This document shows positions 1 through 10,496 of a stretch of 64,000 nt of DNA, piece by piece. Under the pieces are notes generated by a model. It ran no database searches. It saw only the letters and a program-made list of their open reading frames with translations, and was not told the origin of the DNA. This stretch comes from Cliona cf. orientalis (lineage: Eukaryota; Porifera; Demospongiae; Clionaida; Clionaidae), in contig OZ005692.1 in NCBI GenBank assembly GCA_963930775.1, forward strand, positions 3,830,135-3,894,134, read 5' to 3'. Position 1 is the stretch's first letter. Each line of letters opens with the position of its first letter. The translations under genes and the position numbers were made by a program.

Positions 1-1523
1 ATGCATCGTGAGTCAGGGATATGACGGTGCGTCGGTCATGAGCGGACGTTGTGCTGGAGTACAGCAGAAAATATGCGAGGTTGTTCCCCATGCTACCTAT
101 GTGCACTGCTATGCTCACTGTCTCAATTTGGTTCTTGTAGACAGTACAAAATGTGTATCTGAAGCATCTGATTTCTTCTCTCTCATGGAAACCCTCTATA
201 GTTTTTTGTCACGGAGCGTTACCCATGCTATTTTCCTCCAGAAGCAGTCTGAATTACAGCCAAACAAGCCACAAAGACAATTGCAGAGACTTTCAGATAC
301 ACGTTGGTCTTGTAGGTACGTAGCAGTTGATGCTGTATGTAGTTCATTCGACTCTGTTTTAGCAACCCTAGAAGAGATAGCAAATGGAGAAGATAGATCA
401 AGAGCTATTGAAGCTACTGGCATTTGGACACAGGTGCAAACATTTAAGTTCTTACTGTCACTAATTACATTCTGGCGAATATTATCTTGTACAAAGAGTC
501 TATCTGATCAACTTCAGAGTAGAGAAATGGACCTAGCTAAAGCTGCGGATCTTGTTCTTGCTACAGTAAGCACTTTGAAAGAGTTTAGGAATGACAGTCA
601 ATGGAATCATATCTATGAGTATGTCATAGAGGTTGCTGATCTGCATGGCATCAGTGAAGACCTTCCACGTCCTTGTCGCAGGAAACAGCCATATCAAAGA
701 GACTTCAAGACGGCATTGTTTTAGAGTCCACTGGGGTGAGAGATGTATCACCTTCACTGTCTGAGCATTTTAAGACAACTCTTTATTTTCCAGTGTTAGA
801 TGCTATGTTGTCCGAACTTGAGCGAAGATTTTCAGACAAAAATCTCATGTATATGAGAGCAGTTCAAGCTTGTGCCCCTCGATCACCTCTTTTTCTGGAA
901 TCGGATCAACTAGCTCCTCTTGCAGACTCATATGGCCTTGACAGAACCAATCTAGACATGGAGTGTAAACTAGCTAAGCATACTTTGAAAGGGAAACAAC
1001 TAGATGAAGTTATCGATGTTCTTCATGAACTCTCTCCTTTAAGGGCAGCATTTCCCTTATTAGTGAAGTTAATTCAAATAGCTTTAACTATTGCCGTTAG
1101 TACTGCACACTGTGAACGATCTTTCTCTGCTCTTAAACGCATCAAGAGTTATCTACGATCTACCATGACACAACAACGGCTGGTCAACCTTGCGATCCTA
1201 TCAATTGAAAAGGAACTTTCACAGGGTCTTTCTCTTGACAATGTTGTAAACCAATTTGCTTCTCAGGACAAGAATAGAAGAATTATGTTGATGTAATTAA
1301 ATGTTTTAGAAATTTGCATACTGAGTGAGAATGTTACAGATTTATGGTTACAAATTATTTTATAATAACCAAAAAAAATTTTTTTCAACAGTCAGAAATG
1401 GTCCCAAAGTGGCTCTCGAAAGGTCCAAAATTCAAAATTTTTCTGGGGGAGCATGCCCCCAGACCCCCCTAGGATGTTGTGGTCACATGCCCTACCATTA
1501 TAGATATCCTGGCTACGCCACTG
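1..1523 (+). mobile_element. hAT DNA transposon, 3' part (5' end outside window)
   Basis: The element contains a hAT-type transposase reading frame (to 1296) followed by about 225 bp of non-coding 3' sequence. It ends with CCTGGCTACGCCACTG at 1508-1523. Its reverse complement, CAGTGGCGTAGCCAGG, is a hAT-like terminal repeat, and almost the same end flanks a short element at 16289-16649. The subterminal region (about 1432-1472) contains the palindromic GGGGGAGCATGCCCCCAGAC motif found in several other elements of the window. The 5' terminus and its TSD lie before base 1, so the end assignment rests on the terminal motif alone. Confidence 0.7.
2..1296 (+). pseudogene. hAT-family transposase (ZMYM1-like), frameshifted, 5' partial
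   Basis: This encodes the C-terminal two thirds of a hAT transposase, the RNase H-fold enzyme that cuts and pastes its own element in the nucleus. The first open segment (to about 700) has the catalytic-core signature GYDGASVMSG at its start, then VHCYAHCLNLV (C/H residues near the insertion domain) and a DTRW motif. The second segment (about 673-1296) has the hAT C-terminal dimerisation signature HCERSFSALKRIKSYLRSTM followed by RLVNLAILSIEKE. The two segments are in different frames, joined by a one-base shift somewhere in 670-720, so the copy cannot make a full protein as read. This sort of protein is usually annotated as zinc finger MYM-type protein 1-like. The N terminus lies upstream of the window. 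Confidence 0.85.
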
Positions 1524-1930
1524 ATTAGTAGTGATGATAGTGGCAAAATTATGCTAGTTATGACAAAATGTTGTGCTAAACATTCACAATGCATTGTGAA
1601 GGGTAGAGAGAACAAAGTTAGCATGTTCAGTTGACAATAGCAGACTCTATTGCTTGTCCGTGGAACAGCAAAATGCTACACCAAATATTACCCCCAAATA
1701 GCACCCGAGGTCGACGTCAGGAGGGGGGTGTGCAATCATCCGCCAGTGACATCTATGCATAGGCATCCTGTCGAGTCCTACAAAAAGAACATCATCATCC
1801 TTACTTAGTATTTTAAGTGGAGGCCTAGGGTTGTACTTCTTTATTTTTATACTGACTCGTATATGCAACACAGATCCTAGGGTGTGCTTTATTTTGAATT
1901 TATTTACGGAATGCTATTACATAATATGAA
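1524..1930. other. Spacer, nothing recognised
   Basis: About 400 bp between the hAT end and a tandem array. No coding frame, RNA gene or terminal repeat could be supported by reading both strands. Confidence 0.4.
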
Positions 1931-1944
1931 TGTGCCTAGTATTA

Positions 1945-2590
1945 CTAGCACTGTGGTTGGCTGAAACGGGTTTGGACAATAATCTTTGAACCTGTGTACG
2001 GCTGACTACATGCTGGTAATCATAATATTTCCTAGTACAGTATGGGCAGCGTAGGGTTGATTCATATAAAGTGAGGTGTGTGAGGGATGTGAATTATAGG
2101 TAACGAACTAGCAGTATAATTGGCTGAAACGGGTTTGGACATTATGATAGTCTTTGAACCTGTGTACGGCTGATTACATGCTGGTATACGCCTGTAATTT
2201 CCTGGTACTGTGTCAGTCTGTGTGTGTGTTTGATTTCGTACTGATATTATGAGGGTGATTGAACCATAGGTACGTCATGGCTAGTTAATTAAATCTAATA
2301 ATAAGCTTTTATGTTTAACACTAGCACTGTGGTTGGCTGAAACGGGTTTGGACAATAGTCTTTGAACCTGTGTACGGCTGATTACATGCTGGTATATGCC
2401 TGTAATTTCCTGGTACTGTGTGTGTGTTTGATTTCAGAGGGTAATTGAACCATAGGTACGTCTGACTAGTTAATTAAATCTAATAATAAGCTTTTATGTT
2501 TAGAACTAGCACTGTGGTTGGCTGAAACGGGTTTGGACAATAGTCTTGAACCTGTGTACGGCTGATTACATGCTGGTAAGCCTTTTGGTA
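1945..2590. repeat. Imperfect ~180-200-bp tandem array, four units
   Basis: Four copies of a core beginning TTGGCTGAAACGGGTTTGGA, followed by TTGAACCTGTGTACGGCTGA and TACATGCTGGTA, start near 1957, 2119, 2331 and 2517. Units are separated by variable AT-rich and GT-rich spacers, including a repeated GTACGTCATGGCTAGTTAATTAAATC-like segment in the later two copies. The cores are nearly identical and the spacers differ, so the cores are conserved or recently homogenised. No coding frame runs through the array. Confidence 0.75.
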
Positions 2591-2605
2591 GAATTAGAGT
2601 GGCTG

Positions 2606-2652
2606 AAACCATGATGAATGAATGAATGAATGAGGACCCCCCCCCCCCCCCC
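2606..2652. repeat. (ATGA)n microsatellite and 16-bp C tract
   Basis: Tandem ATGA units run directly into a run of 16 C residues at 2637-2652. It is a slippage-prone simple sequence with no other content. Confidence 0.85.
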
Positions 2653-3402
2653 ATTAAATGATAATAATATGCTGTATATGTTTCAAGATGCATAAATTAT
2701 TAGTGTTTGTGTTTTCAGACTGCCATTCGTACTTCTCTATAGGCACTGAATATGTGACACTCATCTGGGAGAAAATGCTTCTCATTATTAAAATCTTATT
2801 AGCACTGGAGGGTGATAGTGGGGGGACTCGGTTAACAAGTCACATGAATTTATCCAATGATCGGGATCTGTATGATCTCAGACAGTGATTATTAAAAAAG
2901 TACGCTGGCTTGTCATTACCTAATTGGCTCATCTGAGTGCACTACAATAAATACTGGTAAACTATATAATTCTACATACCATGGAGACTGGAGTCTCAGA
3001 TGATCTGTTCGACAATATCCAGGGAGAGAATGATCATCTTGCAAAGCAGGGACAGGTACTCAGAGGGTATTTCTATTAAGAGCACACCTATTCACAATAA
3101 GATGGCATACTAAAACACTTAATGCATGTAATCAGCCGGCTTTCCGGCGAATCGGGCTGGATCGTACCGTCATTGACGCCTGCATGGCCGGGATATCATG
3201 ACAATGGTTGGTAGACGTAGCTCAAAACATGGGGCGACTCGGGGTATGTAGCTACTCGGGCGGGATCGAGCCTGACTCGGCAGAGCAGCCGCGTGATTAG
3301 CTGAGCCTCACTGCCGGTGATCAGATATCTTCTCTGTGACAGTCTGACTGACCGCATCGACAGTACTCGTAGCGTCAATGCAAGAAAGATCTTCGTGAGT
3401 AT
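2653..3402. other. Unassigned spacer, GC-rich towards 3400
   Basis: No supported gene. The part around 3130-3390 is notably more GC-rich than its surroundings but has only short, low-quality frames. It could be the remnant of an old element. Confidence 0.35.
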
Positions 3403-3407
3403 TAATG

Positions 3408-4510
3408 CAGGCCCGTACACAGGGGGGGTTCGAGGGGGTTCGGACGAACCCCCCTTTTTTGGCCACCTAGCATAGCACTAGAAATAATCCAGGTTTAACT
3501 TACATGCTTCTTTACAAAATGAAGTGTTGTTTTCCAAATAACGCACGCCGGATGAGCAATAGATTGCATAGCCAGTGTACATAGTGCTATACTAGTGACA
3601 TGCAGGGCCTGTTTGGGGCGAGCCTGAGCTGAGCCTCTGAAAGTCTCTGTCAGTAGCTGCTACTCGAAAACTTTAATAAAGCCATAGCACGATAAATCTT
3701 GAAGACTACTGGTACAGATCCAAGCAAACAATGACAGACAGTCTCATAGTGCTGTGTAGGCCTGTAGGTCTACAGCTGCATGGTAGTCCCCTTCCATCCT
3801 TCAGTATAGACAGTCAATACAAAGTTTTACCAGAGTCATCAGTGAGCAGTACGTCTAGTCTATCTTTATCGTATTCTTAGCTGGTCCTTGCGCTATTGAG
3901 CTGATGACAGGCTCTATCTCGCTCAGAGTGTCCTCCTTTGGAGCCTTCTGCTTGCTTCTGTACGGCGCACGGTGCGCTCTCTCTCTTTCGCGCCTTCTTT
4001 GAAGCCTTTTCTTTCTCTTCGCTTCAGCAGATTGAGTGTTAGTAGAACTCATACTAAAACAGTAGCAAAGAACAAGTATAGTCGTAATAAAGTGGCCTTT
4101 GAATGTATCAAAAAAACACGTGACTATGCTGACGCAAATGTTTTCATGCGGCCTTTTGAAATATACCGCGCAGCGCTGTACAATGTCTATGGCGGTTTGT
4201 GCGTGACGGACGTACCATACATATATAAACATAAACATAATATATGGATTGCGAGCGTTCACCTCGTCTATGTGGGGCTCGCTCAGGCTCACCCCAATTA
4301 TAGTCTAGTAGCTAGCAGCATCAGCCCATTATTGTAAATCACTGTCAGAATGCCTCAGAATCGCCCTCAAAGAGTCTAAATTTCCAAAATTTTCTGGGGG
4401 AGCATGCCCCCAGACCCCCCCTAGGTGGGCTGTGGGCTAATGCCCACAGCATACCTGTCTGAGCCACGCCCCATGTAACCCACCTTTGAGAAAGGCTGCG
4501 TACGGGCCTG
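3408..4510. mobile_element. DNA transposon with CAGGCCCGTAC termini and 5-bp TSD
   Basis: The left end is CAGGCCCGTACACAG and the right end is CTGCGTACGGGCCTG, an inverted pair. The 5-bp repeat TAATG flanks both ends (3403-3407 and 4511-4515), which supports a real transposition event. The 1103-bp element contains the GGGGGAGCATGCCCCCAGAC motif near its right end (about 4395-4420) and a short coding fragment on the minus strand. It is probably a deletion derivative of a larger autonomous element. CAG...CTG ends with a 5-bp TSD would fit the hAT5-type group, but no transposase core is present to confirm this. Confidence 0.75.
3855..4052 (-). CDS. 65-aa basic N-terminal fragment of a transposon protein
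   Basis: The ATG at 4052 opens a 65-residue frame starting MSSTNTQSAEAKRKKRLQRR. The frame is very rich in Arg and Lys for its first 30 residues, then acidic. N termini of this style (short Ser/Thr lead followed by an RRRERERAR run) are common in proteins of large eukaryotic transposons, for example Helitron-like or other self-mobile elements. Here only this opening segment is kept inside the 1.1-kb element, so it may be exon 1 left after an internal deletion. The frame extends upstream to 4292 without an ATG of similar character. Function is unassigned. Confidence 0.35.
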   Translation of the reverse strand: MSSTNTQSAEAKRKKRLQRRRERERAHRAPYRSKQKAPKEDTLSEIEPVISSIAQGPAKNTIKID

Positions 4511-5140
4511 TAATGTCGAGTTTTAATGTCATAGCTCCACGATGAAATTATAACCTAGCCCCACCCCCTCCCAGCTGGAGAGAGAGGGAGGGGCTAGGAC
4601 CAGCAGGGAATGGGAGGGGCAGGTACTGATAGTAAGTAAGGGTTTGATATAAGCATATATTTATAGCAAGCATATACCATATGAGATTGAAATAAGAGTG
4701 TTATTGACTCCAGCTTATACCCTCTAACAATATAAGAGTGTTATTGGCTCCAGCTTATATCCTTCTAACCATATAAGCTAGCTTAAAACAAGCTTATGTC
4801 ACTATCACATATAAGCGGACTTATAACAGCTGAATAACAAACATATACTACCATACATATACTAGCTTATACTGCCAGTTTTTTACAGTGTAAAACTACA
4901 CATAATTTTCCCTTTGGAGTGACATGTCCTATTACATGTGACCATTATGGGCAAGGTGTGCACGTTTTACTAAACAATGCCAAGTGCAATTAAGAATCTG
5001 CTGATGACCAGCCAGCAATGTGAGAGAAATCATGTGATTGTTAATTATTTGTAGCAAGTGCATATTTAGGTTACAATGACCCATGGCCACTTGTTTTTGC
5101 AGTGTACTGAGCTAGACTCTTTCTCTGATACTTTCCTCTA
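4511..5140. repeat. Spacer with a short tandem duplication near 4690-4770
   Basis: A segment containing AGAGTGTTATTGRCTCCAGC and CTTATAYCCTYTAACMATATA is present twice in a row, at about 4696-4735 and 4733-4772. Nothing else could be identified in this stretch. Confidence 0.5.
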
Positions 5141-5149
5141 TTCTCTATG

Positions 5150-5199
5150 TAGCCTCGAACCCAGGCTCTCTTGTGAAAGAGAGCTTGGGTCTGAGACTA
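5150..5199. mobile_element. 50-bp miniature element, two TIRs with almost no interior
   Basis: The sequence starts TAGCCTCGAACCCAGGCTCT and ends with its near inverse ...AGCTTGGGTCTGAGACTA, with only about 5 bp between the arms. A perfect 9-bp direct repeat, TTCTCTATG, flanks it at 5141-5149 and 5200-5208. The TAG(C/T)CTC(G/A) terminus and 9-bp TSD match the larger elements at 29547-29873 and 31938-32573. Confidence 0.85.
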
Positions 5200-5644
5200 T
5201 TCTCTATGCTGTTAGAATCGCATTGAACTTTAAATTACTTTTATTACTGTAACAGTGTACATTTCTCCATGCATGCATGCATGCTTGTACCACTCAAGTA
5301 AGTCAAGTCAGAGGTGTTGTATGAAGTCAACTCAAGTATGTCTAATGATGGACAACAACTAAGTTACGTATGTGCTGTAGATAGCAGATTATAGCTACAC
5401 GTTTTTGTCTCTACAATATTCTTTTTGTGCAATACTGAATTTGAATTTACACTGTCATGTGACTATTCAATTATATTTCAGCACACCAATAATGATACAG
5501 TCTTGAGTGCTAAAATAGCGCATTTACGAATCAGCATGTGTGCAACTTTAGCACACCATAAATTTCAGCACATGAGTAGTGTACTAAAACTGGAGACATT
5601 GATTTAGCACGTTTTTGTGTGTCAAATTAGCACACTTGTTTTCT

Positions 5645-5765
5645 CTGTGTAGGGTATGGGTTTGGGGCACGGTAGGGGGTGAGGGTGAGTTTGGGGCACG
5701 TAGCAGGTGAGGGCTAGGACATGGATTTGGGGCACAGTAGGGGGTGAGGGCTAGGGCATGGGTAT
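5645..5765. repeat. Minisatellite, ~40-45-bp GGTTTGGGGCACGG unit
   Basis: Three imperfect copies of a unit reading roughly GGGTTTGGGGCACGGTAGG plus GGTGAGGGCTAGGRCAT occur in tandem. No coding potential was seen. The AT-rich region just upstream (5470-5640) has several scattered GTGCTAA / TTAGCACAC motifs in both orientations, similar to the run at 45985-46075. Confidence 0.7.
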
Positions 5766-5791
5766 ATTATAGTACCAATAGTGGTAATATT

Positions 5792-5871
5792 GTTAGCAAT
5801 GGTGGTGTAGTGGTAGTGTGTCTGGTCTGGAATGCTGACAGTCCAGGTTCGAACCCCACCAGCTCGCTGAC
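5792..5871 (+). repeat. tRNA-like sequence (SINE head or tRNA pseudogene)
   Basis: There is an A-box-like GTGTAGTGGTAG and a good B box, GGTTCGAACCC, about 40 bp apart. The outer 7-8 bases (GTTAGCA / CGCTGAC) pair with one mismatch like an acceptor stem. A run of nine T residues follows at once, as an RNA polymerase III terminator would. The T stem does not pair properly, so this is unlikely to be a functional tRNA. A tRNA-derived SINE fragment is the better reading. Confidence 0.5.
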
Positions 5872-6234
5872 CTTTTTTTTTCTTCTGAAAAATTTTAAGT
5901 TCTACTGCCGGACGAATAGCCACGAAAAATGTCCTCCGGCTGCCGGAACAATAGGCACAGCCTTCTGGAATTTGCTCAATATAGGTGATACATAGGGTCC
6001 TAGGTTGCTGCTATACAGGTAAGAATCTTGATATCTGCCCAAGTTTGCCGAAAAATCCCAAAATAGCTAGCTGTTCTACTTTGCCCCCAGTAAATGGAGC
6101 TAACGCGAATTCTCACTCTGAATTTTATTGGTATATTATCATTAAAACGCTCAGAGGGATGAATTCTAGTGCTGAATCTTATTTGCATATCATTAAATTC
6201 TTTCACACTTCGATCATGAAAAGGTCTATAGCTA

Positions 6235-6960
6235 ATTGTGTATAGTAGCAAGAGTACATAATAAGAGAGGAAGAGTATCCTACTCCGTAAGGCCACACAA
6301 ACTAAATTCACTGTTAAGCGTCACCGCCTGCATGCTTTTTTGAACATCGGCACCAAATTTTTCATTATTCATTAATATTGATCACATGAACAGTACACAA
6401 ACCCTTCAAATATTCTATACTAAGTTCAAAACATTAGTTTCCCATCCAAAGACATGCTAACAGGTAGAAACCTGCCACTGTATCTGCCTTTGACTCACGG
6501 TCCTCGACGGATTGCAACAAGCAAGAGGCTAGAGTGACCTTTAACCTTACCATATATAGTAAAACCATGCCCCTTGAATGGCTCGCAATGTTAAAGTTAA
6601 AGAAAATAGATAATGAATAATGACCGCTCGCCTACATAGAAAATGGAAAAAGTGGTGACGATAAACAGTGAATCTAGTTTATGTGGCCTAATATTATACC
6701 AGTGTGCAAACACGTTGTGGACCAGTATACATTTGTAATCTGTACTATACTCTACACAAACCACCCTGCAGTCAAGTGGGTAGTAGCCAATTGCAATAAT
6801 TGGGCTAGTCCAGCCCTCCTGTGTACTACCAAGCTATAGTACTGTGGGTTTCACAGTTTGTTTGGCCCAGCCAGTGTGAGTTTAATTATCCGCAACGTGT
6901 TTGCACACTGGTATATGGAATAGGATACTCTCCCGCTCTCTTTTATTATGTACTCTTGAT
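6235..6960. repeat. Long imperfect inverted repeat with nested mariner-like MITE
   Basis: The segment at about 6235-6325 (AAGAGTACATAATAAGAGAG ... AGGCCACACAAACTAAATTC) is matched in reverse complement by two blocks, about 6655-6690 and 6915-6960. Between those blocks lies a short element at 6699-6911 with ends CCAGTGTGCAAACACG / CGTGTTTGCACACTGG, flanked by TA on both sides. TA flanks suggest Tc1/mariner-type insertion. The outer repeat resembles the fold-back sequences further right. Confidence 0.65.
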
Positions 6961-7285
6961 AGTATACAAATAAATGCATCAACCTAGCTGAATGCAACAA
7001 TAAAAGTCATAGTGATATAGCTAAATATTTTTTCTTGAACTTTCATCACTAGCTCTGCACACACATAGCTATCCATCCATGCTAATTTATAAGAAATCAA
7101 CAACCAAAATAGTCCATTTTCTCATGGCCAGTCACAATTTCCCTCAAGCTGAAAGTAGGATCTAGGAAGGTGGCTAGTGTCACAGTTATGGGAATAAAAA
7201 TGTTAGCGCAAAAACCAAATTTCCTCCTTCAGAAGTCTTCCTGTGTGAAGTTTAATCAGGCTCTGAACCAGATCTTATAGAATGA

Positions 7286-7609
7286 CAGGGTTTCATCCAG
7301 CCCAAAAACTTTGGGGAGGAAACTCAATAATTATGGAGTGGACATACATGGTACACAATTAACGTTCAAGTTAGCTAAACCAGTAATTTAATTAACACTT
7401 AGAGCACCAGGTGTGACACATCTGAAACTGTCCAAGTACCTGTACTAAATGCCTGCAAGTTAGACAGAATCATAAGAGAAAAACTAAAGTTATAATACTT
7501 CGTTGGACATTTTTTTTCCTGGCATGCTCTAAATTAAACAAAATTTAATGTCAAAATCTTCAAGGGGGGGGGCCCTTTTCCACTGTCACCCTCACTGGAT
7601 GAAACCCTG
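7286..7609. mobile_element. MITE with CAGGGTTTCATCCAG / CTGGATGAAACCCTG ends
   Basis: The perfect 15-bp terminal inverted repeats bracket 324 bp of non-coding sequence with a G-rich tract near the right end. Flanks are AATGA and AATGG, so a 5-bp TSD with one change is likely. The same family recurs at 61221-61708 with a perfect 5-bp TSD, and a lone right end of this type is present near 32677-32692. Confidence 0.75.
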
Positions 7610-7689
7610 AATGGTGATGCAGATAATTGGAATAGCAGGAGTGGCTGCTCTAATATTCACATGATTGTTCTCTTCTGCACCACATTCTC

Positions 7690-8850
7690 AATCATACTGT
7701 GAGCCAGCACCCCATGGCACCCTTCTTCCTATGGAAGCTCGAATACATGAGATACACAATAATCGTGCAGGGGATGAGAAAGGGGGGGGGGGGGAGGATT
7801 CTCCAAGGTACCCATCTCCTCAACCCCAAAATATCCAGGAAATCTGTCTGTGTAATCGACTACCGTTAATAGACTCAACCCAATTATTAATTATGAACGT
7901 CCCAGGCCCGTAGCCGGGGGAGGGGGGATTCGAACACTTGGTAGTTGTTCATGGTAGCTGAGGTCCAATTAACAGAGTGCAGCACTATAGCTTGCATACG
8001 TGCAGCAATGATCGTTAATGATATTCACAGTAAATCTGAACACAACCACACACTCAGCTGCACTACAAGTGGAACGGTTACCTCATATAAACTGTTACAT
8101 TTCATCTAACCAACACCTGTGTACAATGCTGTACTGTATGCACAATCACAAAATGGTGAAGAATGATATCTCAACAGCCATTTCACGTCACCTTTAGATG
8201 CTATTAATTTTTACGGTATTTAAAAGATTTCATAGGCTTGGGAAGCATACCCTCATACCCCGTTCATCTCGCTGAAAAGAACCCCCTTCGCTTGAAGTGT
8301 GGCTACAGGCCTACATCCTATACCTAAATCATGCTCTATGCCACCTCCCCTTCTAAGGCAACCTATATCCCTACGTGTAGCCCTATTTGAAGTGCTGGAT
8401 TACTAATTTTCTGGACTTGGGGTCTAAATGATTTCGTGCATGCACGAAATACGATACGTGTGAGACACTGCACAAATGATTGGGAGCTTTGGGAGGCCCT
8501 AAAAGGTTACTAGTGTACTATGTGTGTGCAGAGCAAGTAATGAAAGTTCAAGAAAAAATATTTAGCTCTATCACTCGCCAATTTATGACCTTTATACTCA
8601 GCTAGGTTGATGCATTCATTTGTATACTATACATAACTATAGACCTTTTCATGATAGAAGTGTGAAAGAATTTTAATGATATGCAAATAAAATTCCATAC
8701 CCATGCACTCAGCTAGGTTGATGCATTCATTTGTGGAAAAGGTAAAGGCACTGTTAATTAATGCAATAAATTGTACTTATCTGATATACCTCTAACTTTA
8801 TTGTACGTGTAATTTTAAGAATATTATGTCAGTGCTTAAAAGCTATATTT
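7690..8850. repeat. Long dispersed repeat, copy A
   Basis: From the CTTCCTATGGAAGCTCGAAT block onward, about 840 bp here match 10709-11530 in direct orientation with few differences. The tail (8480-8840) plus much of the body match 12260-13110 in inverted orientation. The segment near 8515-8640 is also inverted relative to 6960-7075. It includes poly-G tracts and several short palindromes. No coding frame is conserved between copies, so this is non-coding repeat DNA, probably parts of a fold-back transposon. Confidence 0.75.
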
Positions 8851-8951
8851 CTGATAGCTAGCTATAGATTAAGCTAGTTAAGTTTCATTCCAGGTGGTAT
8901 TGAGAACCATTATACTGTGGCTTCTATACGTGTAGAAATTCAAGAGGGTTA

Positions 8952-9409
8952 GGGGCCTTGTCCAAAGTCCTTGTGGAAAAATTAACGTCATTATGACGTT
9001 AACATTTTACCCCCCTCCCCCCCCCTCTCTTAACGTCATAGCATTTCAGCATAGATTCAGTACTGAAACTCTGATTCTGCTCCATTTAGCCTACACAGTC
9101 GATATTCACTTGTATTCTACAGTGCTAGCTATGTCTTCATGGATTCATTGCATACCTGTGCTTCTTTAACAGTTTCTTGCTTGCCTGTAGCTACATGCAC
9201 ACTTTCAGCTAGGTAGTACTGTCACAAAAATGCAAATTTTGACACTGCTGGAGGTGTGCCCAGACTTGTTCAACCACAAGAATGCATAATCACAACTAAA
9301 GCTAAAATCTGCTGACAATGCAGTTGTAAAACGTCATGGACCAAGACCCCCTCTCCCCCTAACGTCATAATGACGTTAATTTTTCCACAAGGACTTTGGA
9401 CAAGCCCCC
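8952..9409. mobile_element. PIF/Harbinger-like MITE, ~50-bp TIRs, TTA target
   Basis: The ends are nearly perfect inverted copies for about 50 bp, beginning GGGGCCTTGTCCAAAGTCCT and reaching inward to a TAACGTCATTATGACGTTA palindrome. TTA lies directly outside both ends (8949-8951 and 9410-9412). A G-rich TIR with a TTA/TWA target is typical of PIF/Harbinger. The interior is non-coding. A diverged relative is at 54068-54758. Confidence 0.85.
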
Positions 9410-9412
9410 TTA

Positions 9413-10070
9413 CCAAAGTCCAAGTTCCAAGCAGAAACCCATATGGGGAGTAATGAATGAATCCATTCTTGAGTACTACTGTGTGTGTGGTCCACCTGAT
9501 AACATCCAGCTGTAGCGAGAGTATTGTTGAATAGGTGTGCAAATACAACAGTAGAAATATGATTCATTTATAGTGCACATTCTGCACCTCACTCCAGGTG
9601 ATGTGTCAATAATCATGTTAATAACTAGAGCTCTCTCGAGCACAAAACCCTCGGCGCGTTGTGGCATTAGCTACATGCTTCAACAGTTGCATGCAGAAAA
9701 GGGGATAGCTAAAGGGCTGGGGCCGGGGCGAGACAGGGATGTTATACTTGCACAGCAGTGTTATTCAAGGTTCAACGGCTCATAGCAGCAACACCCTAGT
9801 GTGTTGTATCAAACTCCACACTGTGGTGTCGAGATTAACTCAACTTCCCTCACTGTAGCCTAACCTCCAATTCTTGGGGGACTTAGCTAGCTAGCTACAT
9901 CTTAACTTGAAGGACTATGATGCAAAGCCTTGGCACAAGACTGAAGTCAATATTGCATGTCCAATATTATCGCAATTTCACTTGGGTTCAAGCGCTGTAA
10001 TGCCATGCATGGCGATGCATACAAACCAGCTAGTCAAAAGGTACCACAAGAATACAGGCAGCTTAGTATG
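9413..10070. other. Spacer, nothing recognised
   Basis: Short frames only. No repeat ends or RNA gene could be supported. Confidence 0.35.
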
Positions 10071-10146
10071 AGATGAGAGTGGTTTCTTTTCAACTCTAAG
10101 GCTTAGCAGCTAAGCCTTAGAGTTGAAAAGAAGCCACTGTCATCCC
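10071..10146. repeat. Near-perfect 49-bp palindrome in a 76-bp hairpin
   Basis: The arms TTCTTTTCAACTCTAAGGCT... are perfectly complementary for 24 bp around a single central A (10084-10132). The pairing continues outward to about 10071/10146 with two or three mismatches. The DNA could extrude a cruciform, or the RNA could fold as a long hairpin. It may be a minimal MITE or a miRNA-like foldback. Confidence 0.8.
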
Positions 10147-10159
10147 ACGATCGTAGAAG

Positions 10160-10496
10160 GACTGAGCGGCGGGATTGATGCAACCGCGCATGCGCTGAGG
10201 GTTAATAGACGTATATACCGTATATAGCGCAACCTATTTATACGTTAAGTCATGCTTTCGCTAGCTCGGGCAAAGTCAAGAAGCTTGGAATCGGCAAATG
10301 ACGCCAAAACTGGCGAACAAAGCGTTTTCTGAGAAATCCACACAAATCATGCGTTTGGAACGCCATAAGGAACCTTACAACACCGCAAATTGGACTCGTA
10401 AACGAGGTATGTAGCAGCTAGCGTGGTAACAGACAGAATGACACACAAACCAACTACAGTAACCCTCGCGCATGCGCCGAGGGTTAAAAATATACG
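10160..10496. repeat. Element bounded by GCGCATGCGC-centred palindromes
   Basis: The left side has ACCGCGCATGCGCTGAGGGT (about 10182-10201) and the right side ACCCTCGCGCATGCGCCGAG (about 10462-10481). Similar GC-rich palindromic ends occur near 34470-34490 and 40025-40056. The interior is non-coding. It is probably a MITE family, but no TSD is obvious. Confidence 0.45.

Noticed and set aside
5792-5871. Functional tRNA gene
   Set aside because: The T stem does not pair and the anticodon arm is not formed, although A and B boxes and a T run are present.
6000-6311. 103-residue minus-strand frame
   Set aside because: Lies in an inverted-repeat region with no domain or conserved copy.
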